NCBI RefSeq assembly: GCF_002086795.1
Contig: NZ_MVIM01000011.1
Span: forward strand, 114,100 to 178,099
DNA from: Mycolicibacterium tusciae
GTDB taxonomy: Bacteria > Actinomycetota > Actinomycetes > Mycobacteriales > Mycobacteriaceae
Direction: 5' to 3'
Length of the DNA stretch: 64,000 nucleotides
Positions 16,068-24,633 of this stretch are shown piece after piece. The number at the start of each line of letters is the position of its first letter. The first letter of the stretch is position 1. A program made the position numbers and the translations under genes. The notes beneath the pieces were generated by a model. It did no database searches. It saw only the letters and a program-made list of their open reading frames with translations, and was not told the DNA's origin.

Positions 16068-17390
16068 GTGGTCGATCAGTGCGAAGCGACGTCGAACCTG
16101 TTGGCCCCGCCGTCGGTGCGCCTGCCCAAGCTGGTGCAGGGTGTCGGCTTGACTGTGTCCCGCCGCGATTCGATGCGGAAATGGATCAAGCGATACGGTC
16201 GCATCTTCGAATTCAACGTCCCGTTCTTCGGCCGGTGCGTCGCGGTTTCCGACCCGGCTCTGGTCAGGGCGGTATTCACCGCGAGCGCTGAGCAGCTGAC
16301 CAACTATCAGCCGAATCTGAGCATGTTCTTCGGACCCGGATCGATATTCGCTCTTGACGGCGTTCGGCACCACGATCGGCGACGACTCATCGGGCCGGCC
16401 CTCCACGGTCGGAGCCTCCGACATCACGAGGCGATCATCGTCGACGAGGTCTTGCGCGAATGCGCGAACTGGCCGGAGAACAAGGAGTTCCGCGTATTCG
16501 AACCGATGAACAGGATCACCTTGAACGTGATCTTGCGGACCATCTTCGGTGCCGAAGGAGCCGAACTCGACGACCTTCGTGAGGTTGTGCCGCGTTATGC
16601 GAAATTCGGATCGGCGATGGTGAAGTTCATGCCGGTGCCAAAACTGCGGAACCGGCGGTGTACTCCGTGGGGGAGGATGGACACGGTCCGAAGAGCGTTC
16701 GACCGAGTCCTACTCGCGTTGATCGCAAGAGCCGAGGCGGATCCCGGACTTGGCGAGCGGACGGACCTGCTGGCGCAATTGCTGCGAAGCAGGACTGCCG
16801 ACGGAGCAGGGCTGTCTCGTCAAGACATCTGCGACGAACTGGTGACGCTGATCGGTGCCGGTCACGAGACCACCACAGCAGCCCTGAGTTGGGCGTTCGA
16901 GCGGTTGCGGCGCCACCCCCACGTGCTGGCCGACCTGGTCAGAGAAGTCGACGAGGGGCGCAGTGAGTTCCGCCGAGCCACGATATTGGAGGTGTTGCGA
17001 GTGCGGCCGGTGATCGACCTACCGGGCCGCCGGGTCAGTGCACCGTACTTCGATCTTGGTACGTGGCGGATTCCACAGGGGCACAACGTGTTTGTCAGCC
17101 TCGCCGATTTACACGAGAGTTCGGAGATATTTTGTCGCCCCGAGAGATTCGATCCGAACCGCTTCCGAGACACCAAACAGCCGGCACCAGGATGGCTGGC
17201 GTTCGGAAGCGGAGCACGCCGGTGCATGGGCGCTGATTTCGCAGTGAACGAAATCGATTTCGTGCTGCGGACTGTGCTCCAGAATTTCCAGATCCACACC
17301 GACTCCGCCGCCGACGAGAAGCCGTACTTTCGGGGTGTCACGTATGCCCCGAAACGCGGTGGGCGCGTCGTTGTCACCCGCCGAAAGTAG
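16068..17390 (+). CDS. Cytochrome P450 (CYP135/138-like)
   Basis: A 440-residue P450 of the membrane-lipid-associated type found in mycobacteria, starting PPSVRLPKLVQGVGL like the CYP135-CYP138 group. I-helix motif GAGHETTTA (about residues 264-272), K-helix EVLR, and heme loop AFGSGARRCMG with Cys386. Substrate unknown; this class may act on lipids or drugs. GTG 16068 is used. An acyltransferase gene starts 6 bases after the stop, so the two are co-transcribed and may modify the same molecule. A decayed cupin gene lies directly upstream. Confidence 0.88.
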   Translation: MVDQCEATSNLLAPPSVRLPKLVQGVGLTVSRRDSMRKWIKRYGRIFEFNVPFFGRCVAVSDPALVRAVFTASAEQLTNYQPNLSMFFGPGSIFALDGVRHHDRRRLIGPALHGRSLRHHEAIIVDEVLRECANWPENKEFRVFEPMNRITLNVILRTIFGAEGAELDDLREVVPRYAKFGSAMVKFMPVPKLRNRRCTPWGRMDTVRRAFDRVLLALIARAEADPGLGERTDLLAQLLRSRTADGAGLSRQDICDELVTLIGAGHETTTAALSWAFERLRRHPHVLADLVREVDEGRSEFRRATILEVLRVRPVIDLPGRRVSAPYFDLGTWRIPQGHNVFVSLADLHESSEIFCRPERFDPNRFRDTKQPAPGWLAFGSGARRCMGADFAVNEIDFVLRTVLQNFQIHTDSAADEKPYFRGVTYAPKRGGRVVVTRRK

Positions 17391-17396
17391 TCCACT

Positions 17397-18716
17397 GTGC
17401 CGACCCGAATGATCAGTCCATCGAATGCGCGACCACTCGACATTCGCTGCACCGTTGTTGACGTTGTTCTCTCGAACGTGGCGAATCATCTTGTCTTCTT
17501 CTTCGAACGCCGTCTGGACACGAAGGCACTCGGCGATGCGTTTGCGGAGGCGCTCACGCAGCTTCCGATGTTCGCGGGGCGAATGACTCTGGCCGGCGGT
17601 ACTTTACGAATCCGATGCCGGGGGCGGGGGGTGCCCTTCACTACTGCGTCGTCCGATCGCACGCTACAACAGGCGATCCAGTCGGTAATGGAAGACAGCG
17701 GCGAGTGGCTGGTCGACCGGGTGAACGGCGCCACGTCGCGGTGGGGATTCGGACCACTGTGCAAGGTGTGTGTCACCCATCTGGCAGATGATGCTACGGC
17801 GATCGGTGTGTCGTTCCATCACGCGATCGGCGACATGCAGACGTTGATGCTCTTCATGGACGCATGGTCGGCGGCCGCTGCCGGCAGGCCGCTTCCTGAG
17901 CCGGTGATCGTCGAAGACCGCGTTGCCTACCTCGACGAGCATCTACCCCCCGACGGCGCTCGGAAGCCGGGGGTGCGTTGCCTCGGACTCGCCGAGACCG
18001 CCCGCAGCCTGGTGTACCTGGCGAAGGGTGGGCGCAAGCAGCGGACACTGAGTCTGTACTTCGGCGACCGCGAAGTCGCCCGTATGCGCGAGGCCTATGA
18101 AAAGCGGATGCGACTGTCTGTGAACGACGTTGTGTGCGGACATGTTTGCGAGGCGTTGATGACCGCTGACCCCGCGGTGGATCGTCGCACCCTCGCACTC
18201 TCGGTGAACGCGCGGAATCGGTGTGGCCTGGACCCGATGCTCGTCGGAAACATCCTCTCGGCGTTGAACATCGACATACGGCGCGGAGAGACGGCACGTT
18301 CGATAGCCGAACACATCCGCCACGACGTCGACCACTTCGCCGACGAACACTGTGACTTGCGCGTCAACCAAGAGTTCCTGGACACCGCCGGCAGATGGCG
18401 GGGCGCTCGCTGTGTGGCCGTCGGTTTCAACCCGGTCCGATGGAATCCACTCATCACGAACGTGACCGGCTTCGGCGTGAACCGTATCGACTTCGAGGAC
18501 ACTTCCGCCACCTGCTGCATGATCGTGATGAAAGTACCCGTTGCTGGATACGGTTCGCTGATAGAGGGTCCTTACGGTCGCGGGTTGGTATTTCAAATGA
18601 CGTTATCGCCCAGGGAGTTCCAGGCTATGTCCAGCTCCGTGATTCGGGAATACCTGCACAGGTTTCAGAGCGCGGACGATGACACTCCGCGACTGCGCCA
18701 TCGGGTTCACGACTAG
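17397..18716 (+). CDS. HxxxD acyltransferase, BAHD/transferase-family-like
   Basis: A 439-residue CoA-dependent-acyltransferase-fold protein. The catalytic motif is HHAIGD (His142, Asp146), followed by a crossover region SVNDVVCGHVCEAL and VGNILSALNIDI, then GFGVNRIDF (358-366), which occupies the place of the DFGWG motif of plant and fungal BAHD enzymes. It probably transfers an acyl group from CoA to a hydroxyl or amine. It differs from the mycobacterial PapA proteins, and no carrier-protein gene is near. It follows a P450 gene by 6 bases, suggesting oxidation followed by acylation of one substrate. Confidence 0.75.
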   Translation: MPTRMISPSNARPLDIRCTVVDVVLSNVANHLVFFFERRLDTKALGDAFAEALTQLPMFAGRMTLAGGTLRIRCRGRGVPFTTASSDRTLQQAIQSVMEDSGEWLVDRVNGATSRWGFGPLCKVCVTHLADDATAIGVSFHHAIGDMQTLMLFMDAWSAAAAGRPLPEPVIVEDRVAYLDEHLPPDGARKPGVRCLGLAETARSLVYLAKGGRKQRTLSLYFGDREVARMREAYEKRMRLSVNDVVCGHVCEALMTADPAVDRRTLALSVNARNRCGLDPMLVGNILSALNIDIRRGETARSIAEHIRHDVDHFADEHCDLRVNQEFLDTAGRWRGARCVAVGFNPVRWNPLITNVTGFGVNRIDFEDTSATCCMIVMKVPVAGYGSLIEGPYGRGLVFQMTLSPREFQAMSSSVIREYLHRFQSADDDTPRLRHRVHD

Positions 18717-18731
18717 CGTTTAGCGCCGGGG

Positions 18732-21269
18732 TCAACTGCTTCGCAGCACCGCGACCGTCTCCAGTCGCCGCGCGTGGATGACGGGATACACCGCAGCTGC
18801 GAGGACGAGAATGAATACCGCTGCCACCCCGGTCCGCAAGGCCACGGGCAACACACCCCATTCGATCTTGATGCCGTAGAACACCGGTGAGCCCAGTGAC
18901 CAGAGATAGGTGAGGCCCGCACCCGCGAGCGTGGCGAGTCCGGCGACCATTACGCCGAGAAGACCTGCGTTGGCTACGATGACGGCCTGTTCCTGCCCAG
19001 CCGTCATTCCGATCGCCCGCAACGCGGCTCGCTCACGCTTGCGCTGCACGAGTCCCAACACGAACACATTGAGCACGCTCAAGCCGGCCGCGGCCATCAC
19101 CACATAACCCGCGATAGTGAAGGGCTCAAGGAATCGACTGATCCCGCTGGTCGCCATCGATCGCCACTGCTCATTGTCGTACACCCGCAATCCGGCACCG
19201 AGGTCGAGGAATTCGCCGCGGTGGGTGGTCGCATCGGTGGCCGACGGATAATCCACCGCGACCTGGTCGCGTACGGCAGCCCAATCGGATCGCGCCAATC
19301 CTTCGGAGACCAGCACGATGTCGCCCACAGCGGCGTCATTGACCATCTGCGGATGGAAGATTCCAGCGACCCGGTACCTCTTTGGCCCGAGGACGGTAGG
19401 CAATTCGACGGTGTCGCCTGTGGTAGCGCCGAGGCGGCTGGCGGCGATTTCGCTCAAGCCCACCTCCCCGTCCCGCAACCCCTGCCAGAACGTGGCAGCA
19501 GCGTTCGTCGGTTCATAGAGCGCCCGGCTGTACCAATCGCCCGGGGTTACGCCGGCGACTTGGCGTGACAAGGTCCCAGACCCGATCGTCGATCGCCAGC
19601 GCGACGAGACGCTTCGGCCGTCTGCCGCGCCGGTTACCAATTCGAATGTGCCGTCAGCGATCTGGCTGTCCCGCTGATCGACCACCGACTGGGCCGCGAT
19701 CAACAGCGAGGCAGGTAGTCGGTCGGCCTTCTCCTCACCGATCTGCTTCGCGCCGAGCTGTTGCATGCTGTGTGAGCTGATGGCCGAGCTGGCGCCCTGG
19801 GTGAGTAGCGCGGCTGAGAGCGCGAACAGCAGCGTGTAGCGCCGAAAATCGGCACCAAGCGGACGACCGATGGCCGGACGCGCGATCGTAAGCACCCCGA
19901 TCGCCAGCCGAGCGCCGCGCGGAGCCAACCACGCGGTCACCAACACCACCCCGCACAATCCCACCGTAAGGCCGTTGATGCCCGCGTTCAGCGGCAGCGA
20001 CCCGTGTTCGAAGATCCTCATCACGACGACGGAGCCGGCCAGCAGACATGAGCCGATGATCAACGGCCACAACGGGATCCTTCTGGCGCGGTGCATCCCG
20101 CCGATGCTGGTCATCGAGGCCAGCGGGCCTTCGCGCATCAACCTGACGGCGGGCCCGATCATCGCGAGGATTCCGGAGACTGTGCCTGCGGCCGCGGCGA
20201 TCAGGATCAGATTCGGCGTGAAATGGGTGGTAATCGCGCCGCCAGAGCCTGCCAGCATGGATTGACCGAACCGGTCCACCAGATACTTCCCGAGCAGGAA
20301 TCCGCTCGGCACACCGGCCAGCCCGCCGAGGACACCCACGACGGCGCCCTCGCCGAGCATTCCGACGAACAAGCGGATCGGCTTGGCTCCAACCGCCCCG
20401 ATGGTTCCCATCACTGCTCGCCGGTCCTCCACGGCCAGCAGGATGGTATTCACGGATATGAGGATGCCGATCAAGATGCCGGCCAGCACATTCAGGTTGA
20501 AGCTCTGCGTTGCGTTCTCGAACACCGCCGGTTGACGTGGCTGCGGCGGGCCCGCCGTGGCAATACCGGCAATGACGCGGTCGACGTCGACCGTGACGAC
20601 AGCGCCCTGTCTTGGAAGGACGAACGCCACGGTGGCATAACCGGGCGAGCCGAGGAGGTTCGCGGCGATGTCCGTGGATGGGGCCAAGAGCACGTAGCCG
20701 TTGTTGATGCCCTCGACGCGGTCGAACTCCTGAAAGGTCCACCCCAGGTGCGCAGAACCTGGCGGCAGACCCGGGATGCGCAACTCGTCACCCAGCTGGA
20801 GGCCATGCCGTTCGGCGATGACGGCTGGAATCTGCAGCGGCACACCGGGACCGGGCGCAGGCTCGGTGTCCTGGGCGCGCCGCTCGCAGTCGAATGAGCC
20901 GACCAGCAGCTCGATCTGGCACGAACCGCCGAGCAGGAAGAACCCGTGAGATTCGCCGGAAACGTCGACGGGCGTCAATCCGGCGACTACCGGGATGACC
21001 GCCTCTGCGCCAGCGACCTCGGCACGCAGGCGGTCGACCGCCTCGATCGGCAACCGGCCGCTGATGGTCGGCGTCACCTGGACCACCCCTTTTTCGGCGG
21101 CATGGGTGAGCGAAGGGCCGAACGCGTCGAATGGCCGGGCGAGTTCGAATTTGAGGATCAACGTCGCGAGTACCACCGTCACGCCCACCGCGACACCGAT
21201 GATGCTGAGCAGCGTCCGCCGCCAGTCGGCGATCAACGCGGCGAGGTGGATGCGCCGAAACGACGTCAT
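18732..21269 (-). CDS. ABC transporter permease, FtsX/MacB type
   Basis: An 845-residue permease with two FtsX domains. The first membrane helix near residues 15-40 (LLSIIGVAVGVTVVLATLIL) is followed by a large extracytoplasmic MacB-PCD-like domain. A helix cluster then comes at about 265-390, a middle pair, a second external domain, and a final FtsX cluster (GYVVMAAAGLSVLNVFVLGL to the C-terminus). Such proteins export lipids or peptides or act in cell-wall signalling by a mechanotransmission mechanism. It overlaps the stop of its ATPase gene by 4 bases. No dedicated periplasmic partner gene is visible. Confidence 0.88.
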   Translation of the reverse strand: MTSFRRIHLAALIADWRRTLLSIIGVAVGVTVVLATLILKFELARPFDAFGPSLTHAAEKGVVQVTPTISGRLPIEAVDRLRAEVAGAEAVIPVVAGLTPVDVSGESHGFFLLGGSCQIELLVGSFDCERRAQDTEPAPGPGVPLQIPAVIAERHGLQLGDELRIPGLPPGSAHLGWTFQEFDRVEGINNGYVLLAPSTDIAANLLGSPGYATVAFVLPRQGAVVTVDVDRVIAGIATAGPPQPRQPAVFENATQSFNLNVLAGILIGILISVNTILLAVEDRRAVMGTIGAVGAKPIRLFVGMLGEGAVVGVLGGLAGVPSGFLLGKYLVDRFGQSMLAGSGGAITTHFTPNLILIAAAAGTVSGILAMIGPAVRLMREGPLASMTSIGGMHRARRIPLWPLIIGSCLLAGSVVVMRIFEHGSLPLNAGINGLTVGLCGVVLVTAWLAPRGARLAIGVLTIARPAIGRPLGADFRRYTLLFALSAALLTQGASSAISSHSMQQLGAKQIGEEKADRLPASLLIAAQSVVDQRDSQIADGTFELVTGAADGRSVSSRWRSTIGSGTLSRQVAGVTPGDWYSRALYEPTNAAATFWQGLRDGEVGLSEIAASRLGATTGDTVELPTVLGPKRYRVAGIFHPQMVNDAAVGDIVLVSEGLARSDWAAVRDQVAVDYPSATDATTHRGEFLDLGAGLRVYDNEQWRSMATSGISRFLEPFTIAGYVVMAAAGLSVLNVFVLGLVQRKRERAALRAIGMTAGQEQAVIVANAGLLGVMVAGLATLAGAGLTYLWSLGSPVFYGIKIEWGVLPVALRTGVAAVFILVLAAAVYPVIHARRLETVAVLRSS

Positions 21270-21997
21270 CGCTCACCGAGGGGTGCGGCGAAAGGCGTGC
21301 CGATTTCCGCTGCGCACGAACGCCCGTCGACAAGGTGCAACTCCCGGGTGCCGTAGTTCGCTGCGGTCTGGTCGTGGGTGACCATGACGACCGCCGCGCC
21401 GTCTTCGTCCGACAGCGAGCGCAGGAGATCCAACACCTCGGTCGAGGAATGGCTGTCGAGATTTCCGGTCGGCTCGTCGGCGAGCACGAGCGAAGGCCGC
21501 GCCACCAGGGCGCGCGCCACCGCGACTCGCTGCATTTGCCCACCCGACAGTTCGGCGGGCCGGTGCTGCACGCGGTCGCCGAGTCCGACTCGTGCCAGTA
21601 CCTCCTCGGCGCGGGCATCCGCCACCCGGGCCCGCATGCCGTCGAGAACCAGCGGCAACGACACGTTCTCCACCGCGGTCAGCATCGGCACCAGGTTGAA
21701 GAACTGGAACACGAATCCGAGGTTGCGCCGCCGGAACGCCGCGCGTGCGCCCGATCTCATGGACCACACGTCCTGGCCGGCCACCTCCACCGAGCCGGTG
21801 TCGGGTGCGTCCAACCCGCCGGCAATGTGGAGGAAGGTCGATTTGCCGGCTCCCGACGGTCCGGTCACGACGACGAATTCGCCTGCATTCAAGGCGAAGT
21901 CGAGGTCAGAGAGGACCTTCACCTGCTCGTCGCCCCGGCGGTACGTCTTGCTGACGCCTCTGAGGCGCAGTACGGGTGTCACGCTATTGATCGTCAC
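21266..21997 (-). CDS. ABC transporter ATP-binding protein, LolD/MacB type
   Basis: A 243-residue ATPase with all motifs: Walker A GPSGAGKST (46-54), Q-loop FVFQFFN (about 95-101), signature LSGGQ (150-154) with QMQRVAVARAL, Walker B VLADEPTGNLD (171-181) and switch His208. It belongs to the family pairing with FtsX-like permeases. Its stop overlaps the start of the permease gene, so the two form one exporter. Substrate unknown. Confidence 0.93.
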   Translation of the reverse strand: MTINSVTPVLRLRGVSKTYRRGDEQVKVLSDLDFALNAGEFVVVTGPSGAGKSTFLHIAGGLDAPDTGSVEVAGQDVWSMRSGARAAFRRRNLGFVFQFFNLVPMLTAVENVSLPLVLDGMRARVADARAEEVLARVGLGDRVQHRPAELSGGQMQRVAVARALVARPSLVLADEPTGNLDSHSSTEVLDLLRSLSDEDGAAVVMVTHDQTAANYGTRELHLVDGRSCAAEIGTPFAAPLGER

Positions 21998-22064
21998 GCG
22001 TGCAGGTTGCGCCTAGGGCAGTAGCCGACCACTGCAATGGCACCGGTGACTCGGACGGAACTAC

Positions 22065-22469
22065 TTAGTAGGACTGCCCGCCGGCATACCGCTGCCGGCG
22101 AAAATGGCGTCCTTTCCCACGGTTGCGGCTCTTGTACGTCGCGAGCTGCGAGTCGCAGTTCGGGCAGATCAGCCGCAGGTTCTCCCGTCGATTGTTGGTC
22201 GGATCTCCGTCGATGTGGTCCATCACCAAAGCGAGGGGCAGGTCCAGCCACATGCTCGGTGCACCGCAGATCGCGCAACATCGCGACTGGGCATCGGCCA
22301 GATATTCACGGATGTAATGGCCACGGGTGGTGCCTACCCGCGCCTCGCCGCATTCGAGCCAACGTTCCAGACTCGACTTGCGCCGGAACGCCTGCTGACA
22401 TGCGTTACCGCAGTAGACCTTCTGACTGCGCCTCGTGAGCGCACAGGCGCAATTGCGACACTGTCTCAT
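22065..22469 (-). CDS. Small HNH endonuclease with zinc ribbon
   Basis: A 134-residue protein. An N-terminal CRNCACAL...YCGNACQQAF zinc ribbon (residues 4-26) is followed by CCAICG and the HNH core VMDHIDGDPTNNRRENLRLI (about 82-101) with CPNC. The HxxxN...N arrangement binds a divalent metal for DNA cleavage. Free-standing HNH genes of this size occur in phages and as homing-type elements. It lies 49 bases from a tRNA-Thr gene on the same strand. It is not obviously part of a restriction system, as no methylase is present. Confidence 0.82.
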   Translation of the reverse strand: MRQCRNCACALTRRSQKVYCGNACQQAFRRKSSLERWLECGEARVGTTRGHYIREYLADAQSRCCAICGAPSMWLDLPLALVMDHIDGDPTNNRRENLRLICPNCDSQLATYKSRNRGKGRHFRRQRYAGGQSY

Positions 22470-22517
22470 GCTCGGAAGCTACGACGGGCCACCGACAATC
22501 AGGCGGGCGCCGGAACG

Positions 22518-22592
22518 TGGAGCCTCCTATCGGGATTGAACCGATGACATTCCGCTTACAAGGCGAACGCTCTACCACTGAGCTAAGGAGGC
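22518..22592 (-). tRNA. tRNA-Thr (anticodon TGT)
   Basis: The minus strand folds as a cloverleaf: acceptor GCCTCCT/AGGAGGC, D-arm GCTC..GAGC, anticodon loop CTTGTAA with TGT, T-arm ATCGG/CCGAT with TTCAATC. The 3' CCA is encoded (22518-22520). Confidence 0.95.
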
Positions 22593-22642
22593 CTGTGGGC
22601 TAGGAGTTTATCGGGTCACCCTTTCGGGGAACTAGCTGCGGT

Positions 22643-22972
22643 GTGAGTGTCAAAGACGACCTGCTCGAGGACTTGCCGCATGTTTACCCGGGATTGAAGC
22701 GGCCCGACGTCGAGCGACTGCTGACGTTGCTCGACCAGAGCGCCAGCACCGAGGCCAGCATGGGCCTGTCAGTCGCCACTGCGCTCGATCCGCTCGTGCC
22801 GAACGTCGCCCGCCGAATCGAGTCGTACAAGGCGTCCGGCCACGTCGATGACTACCTGCGGATGCTGCGCGGTGCCGCGGTTCTGCTGCTTCAGGAGTGG
22901 CAGCCGCAGGGTCAACCTCCGCCGCCGGACAGCATCGCCAACTTGGTCGACAAGGTCGAACGCGACAGCTGA
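22643..22972 (+). CDS. Conserved hypothetical protein
   Basis: A 109-residue soluble, mostly helical protein I do not recognise. It starts at GTG 22643 with an acidic helix, has a central hydrophobic helix (DDYLRMLRGAAVLLLQEW) and a proline-rich loop near residue 90. Codon use is normal for the window. It faces the repeat-protein gene, their stops being two bases apart. Confidence 0.6.
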   Translation: MSVKDDLLEDLPHVYPGLKRPDVERLLTLLDQSASTEASMGLSVATALDPLVPNVARRIESYKASGHVDDYLRMLRGAAVLLLQEWQPQGQPPPPDSIANLVDKVERDS

Positions 22973-22974
22973 CG

Positions 22975-23805
22975 TCACTCGTCGACGTCGATGACCCGTT
23001 GCGATGTCACGGTCCTCGATGCTTCAGCCCTGGCGCGTGCTCTGGGCCGTCGGCCCGGCAGGGGAATTCGGTCAGCGATGTTGCTCAGCGGGTTGACCAC
23101 CTGACTCAGGGTGATGACGGCGTCGTGCAGCGCATCGATCGTCGGCGCCAGCGCCTCCAGCCCGGGCGCCAACCGGTTCAGCGTGTCGGCGACGGTGGCC
23201 AGCTTCAGCAGCGGCCCGTTCTCGTCAGTCAGGGTGTCGAGCAACCCGCCCTCGGCCAGCAGCTTGTCGGCCACTCCATCCTCGCGCAGCACCCGCTCGA
23301 TCAAGCCGTCGTTGGCCAGCAGCTGATCGGCGAGCCCGCCAGGGGCGATGACCCGTGATATCGCGCCGTCGTCGGTGGTCATCCGGTCCAGCAGCCCACC
23401 CTCGGCGGTCACCTGGTCGACGATGCCGCCCGGTGCCAGTGCGCGGGCGACCGCACCGTTCTCCGCGGTCAGGCGGTCAAGCAGTCCGCCTTCGGCGGTC
23501 ACCTGATCCACCACCCCGCCCGGTCGAAGCAGCCGGTCGAGCGGGCCGTTGGGCGCCAGTGCCCGGCCCAGGGGGGCGTCGTCGTCCATGAGCCTGGCCA
23601 GCCGGTTTGCGCGTTCGACGGCGTCGTCGAGGCCCAGCAGGTGGGCGAACGATGCCGAACCGCCGGCGTCCGCGCTCGTCTCACCGAGGGTCCGCTGTGC
23701 GATGCCGAGCGCGCCGCTGGCCATCGAAAGCCCTGTATCCGCCATTGCGAGTCCGACCCGGACCGGCGCTGTGGCCAGGTCGGTTACGGCTTTGCCCAGG
23801 TTCAT
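22975..23805 (-). CDS. Decapeptide-repeat protein divergent from phoP
   Basis: A 276-residue protein whose middle (about residues 81-200) consists of twelve consecutive 10-residue units. The consensus is roughly [LVI]-D-[RQ]-[LV]-[LT]-A-[EP]-[GND]-G-[LVIA], for example VDQVTAEGGL twice, LDRLTAENGA and LDRMTTDDGA. The N-terminus (MNLGKAVTDLATAPVRVGLAM) is amphipathic; the C-terminus is a helical segment followed by an arginine-rich stretch. No signal peptide or membrane helix is evident. The repeat may form an amphipathic solenoid or surface-binding helix. Its place beside phoP matches Rv0756c of M. tuberculosis as I recall it. Function unknown. Confidence 0.75.
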   Translation of the reverse strand: MNLGKAVTDLATAPVRVGLAMADTGLSMASGALGIAQRTLGETSADAGGSASFAHLLGLDDAVERANRLARLMDDDAPLGRALAPNGPLDRLLRPGGVVDQVTAEGGLLDRLTAENGAVARALAPGGIVDQVTAEGGLLDRMTTDDGAISRVIAPGGLADQLLANDGLIERVLREDGVADKLLAEGGLLDTLTDENGPLLKLATVADTLNRLAPGLEALAPTIDALHDAVITLSQVVNPLSNIADRIPLPGRRPRARARAEASRTVTSQRVIDVDE

Positions 23806-23837
23806 TTCCCCAGTCTAGGGACCGCGCAAGCATAAAC

Positions 23838-23855
23838 TCACAGGAAGTACACAGC
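23838..23855 (+). promoter_or_regulatory. Candidate PhoP box upstream of phoP
   Basis: TCACAGG-AAGT-ACACAGC is a direct repeat of two 7-base units with a 4-base spacer (11-base period), close to the mycobacterial PhoP consensus of TCACAGC repeats. It lies 30-47 bases before the phoP start and fits autoregulation. It is also placed to affect the divergent repeat-protein gene. Confidence 0.65.
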
Positions 23856-23884
23856 TATCGGGCAGGATCATTACAAGGCAATAG

Positions 23885-24622
23885 GTGGACAGTAGCGAGA
23901 TGGCGATGCCTGCTGCACCCGAAAAAGCCCCAGAAGCCAGGGTCCTCGTCGTCGACGACGAGATGAACATCGTGGAGCTTCTGTCGGTCAGTCTGAAGTT
24001 CCAGGGATTCGAGGTCTACACGGCGTCCAACGGCTCCGCCGCCCTGGACAAGGCCCGGGAAGTAAAGCCGGACGCGGTGATCCTCGACGTCATGATGCCC
24101 GGGATGGACGGGTTCGGCGTGCTGCGCCGACTGCGCGCCGACGGTATCGACGCCCCGGCCCTGTTCCTCACGGCGCGCGACTCGCTGCAGGACAAGATCG
24201 CCGGCCTCACGCTCGGCGGCGACGACTACGTGACCAAGCCGTTCAGCCTCGAAGAGGTTGTCGCCCGCCTGCGGGTCATTCTGCGGCGCTCGGGCCGCGG
24301 CGCGGTCGAGGAGGCTCGCAGCTCCCGGCTGACCTTCGCCGACATCGAACTCGACGAGGACACCCACGAGGTGTGGAAGGCCGGCGAGCCGGTCGCGCTG
24401 TCGCCGACCGAGTTCACTCTGCTGCGGTACTTCATCATCAACGCGGGCACCGTGCTGTCGAAGCCGAAGATCCTCGACCACGTGTGGCGTTACGACTTCG
24501 GCGGGGACGTGAACGTCGTCGAGTCCTACGTCTCGTATCTTCGCCGCAAGATCGACACCGGCGAACAACGCCTGCTGCACACGCTGCGCGGTGTCGGCTA
24601 CGTGTTGAGAGAGCCCCGCTGA
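23885..24622 (+). CDS. phoP: Response regulator PhoP
   Basis: A 245-residue OmpR-type response regulator, nearly identical in long stretches to M. tuberculosis PhoP. Receiver domain residues 18-135 with acidic pocket DDE (24-26), phosphoacceptor Asp68 in VILDVMMPGMDG and the switch lysine in YVTKPFS. The winged-helix DNA-binding domain (about 148-245) contains LSPTEFTLLRYF and ESYVSYLRRKID. In mycobacteria PhoP controls complex lipids, secretion and acid/CO2 responses. GTG 23885 is used; ATG 23900 is possible. The sensor gene phoR follows. Confidence 0.97.
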   Translation: MDSSEMAMPAAPEKAPEARVLVVDDEMNIVELLSVSLKFQGFEVYTASNGSAALDKAREVKPDAVILDVMMPGMDGFGVLRRLRADGIDAPALFLTARDSLQDKIAGLTLGGDDYVTKPFSLEEVVARLRVILRRSGRGAVEEARSSRLTFADIELDEDTHEVWKAGEPVALSPTEFTLLRYFIINAGTVLSKPKILDHVWRYDFGGDVNVVESYVSYLRRKIDTGEQRLLHTLRGVGYVLREPR

Positions 24623-24633
24623 ACAATGGCAGT

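Noticed and set aside
23200..23560. Regular DNA repeats resembling a CRISPR array
   Set aside because: The periodicity is 30 bases in frame and encodes the decapeptide repeat; units are not identical and there are no spacers or cas genes.
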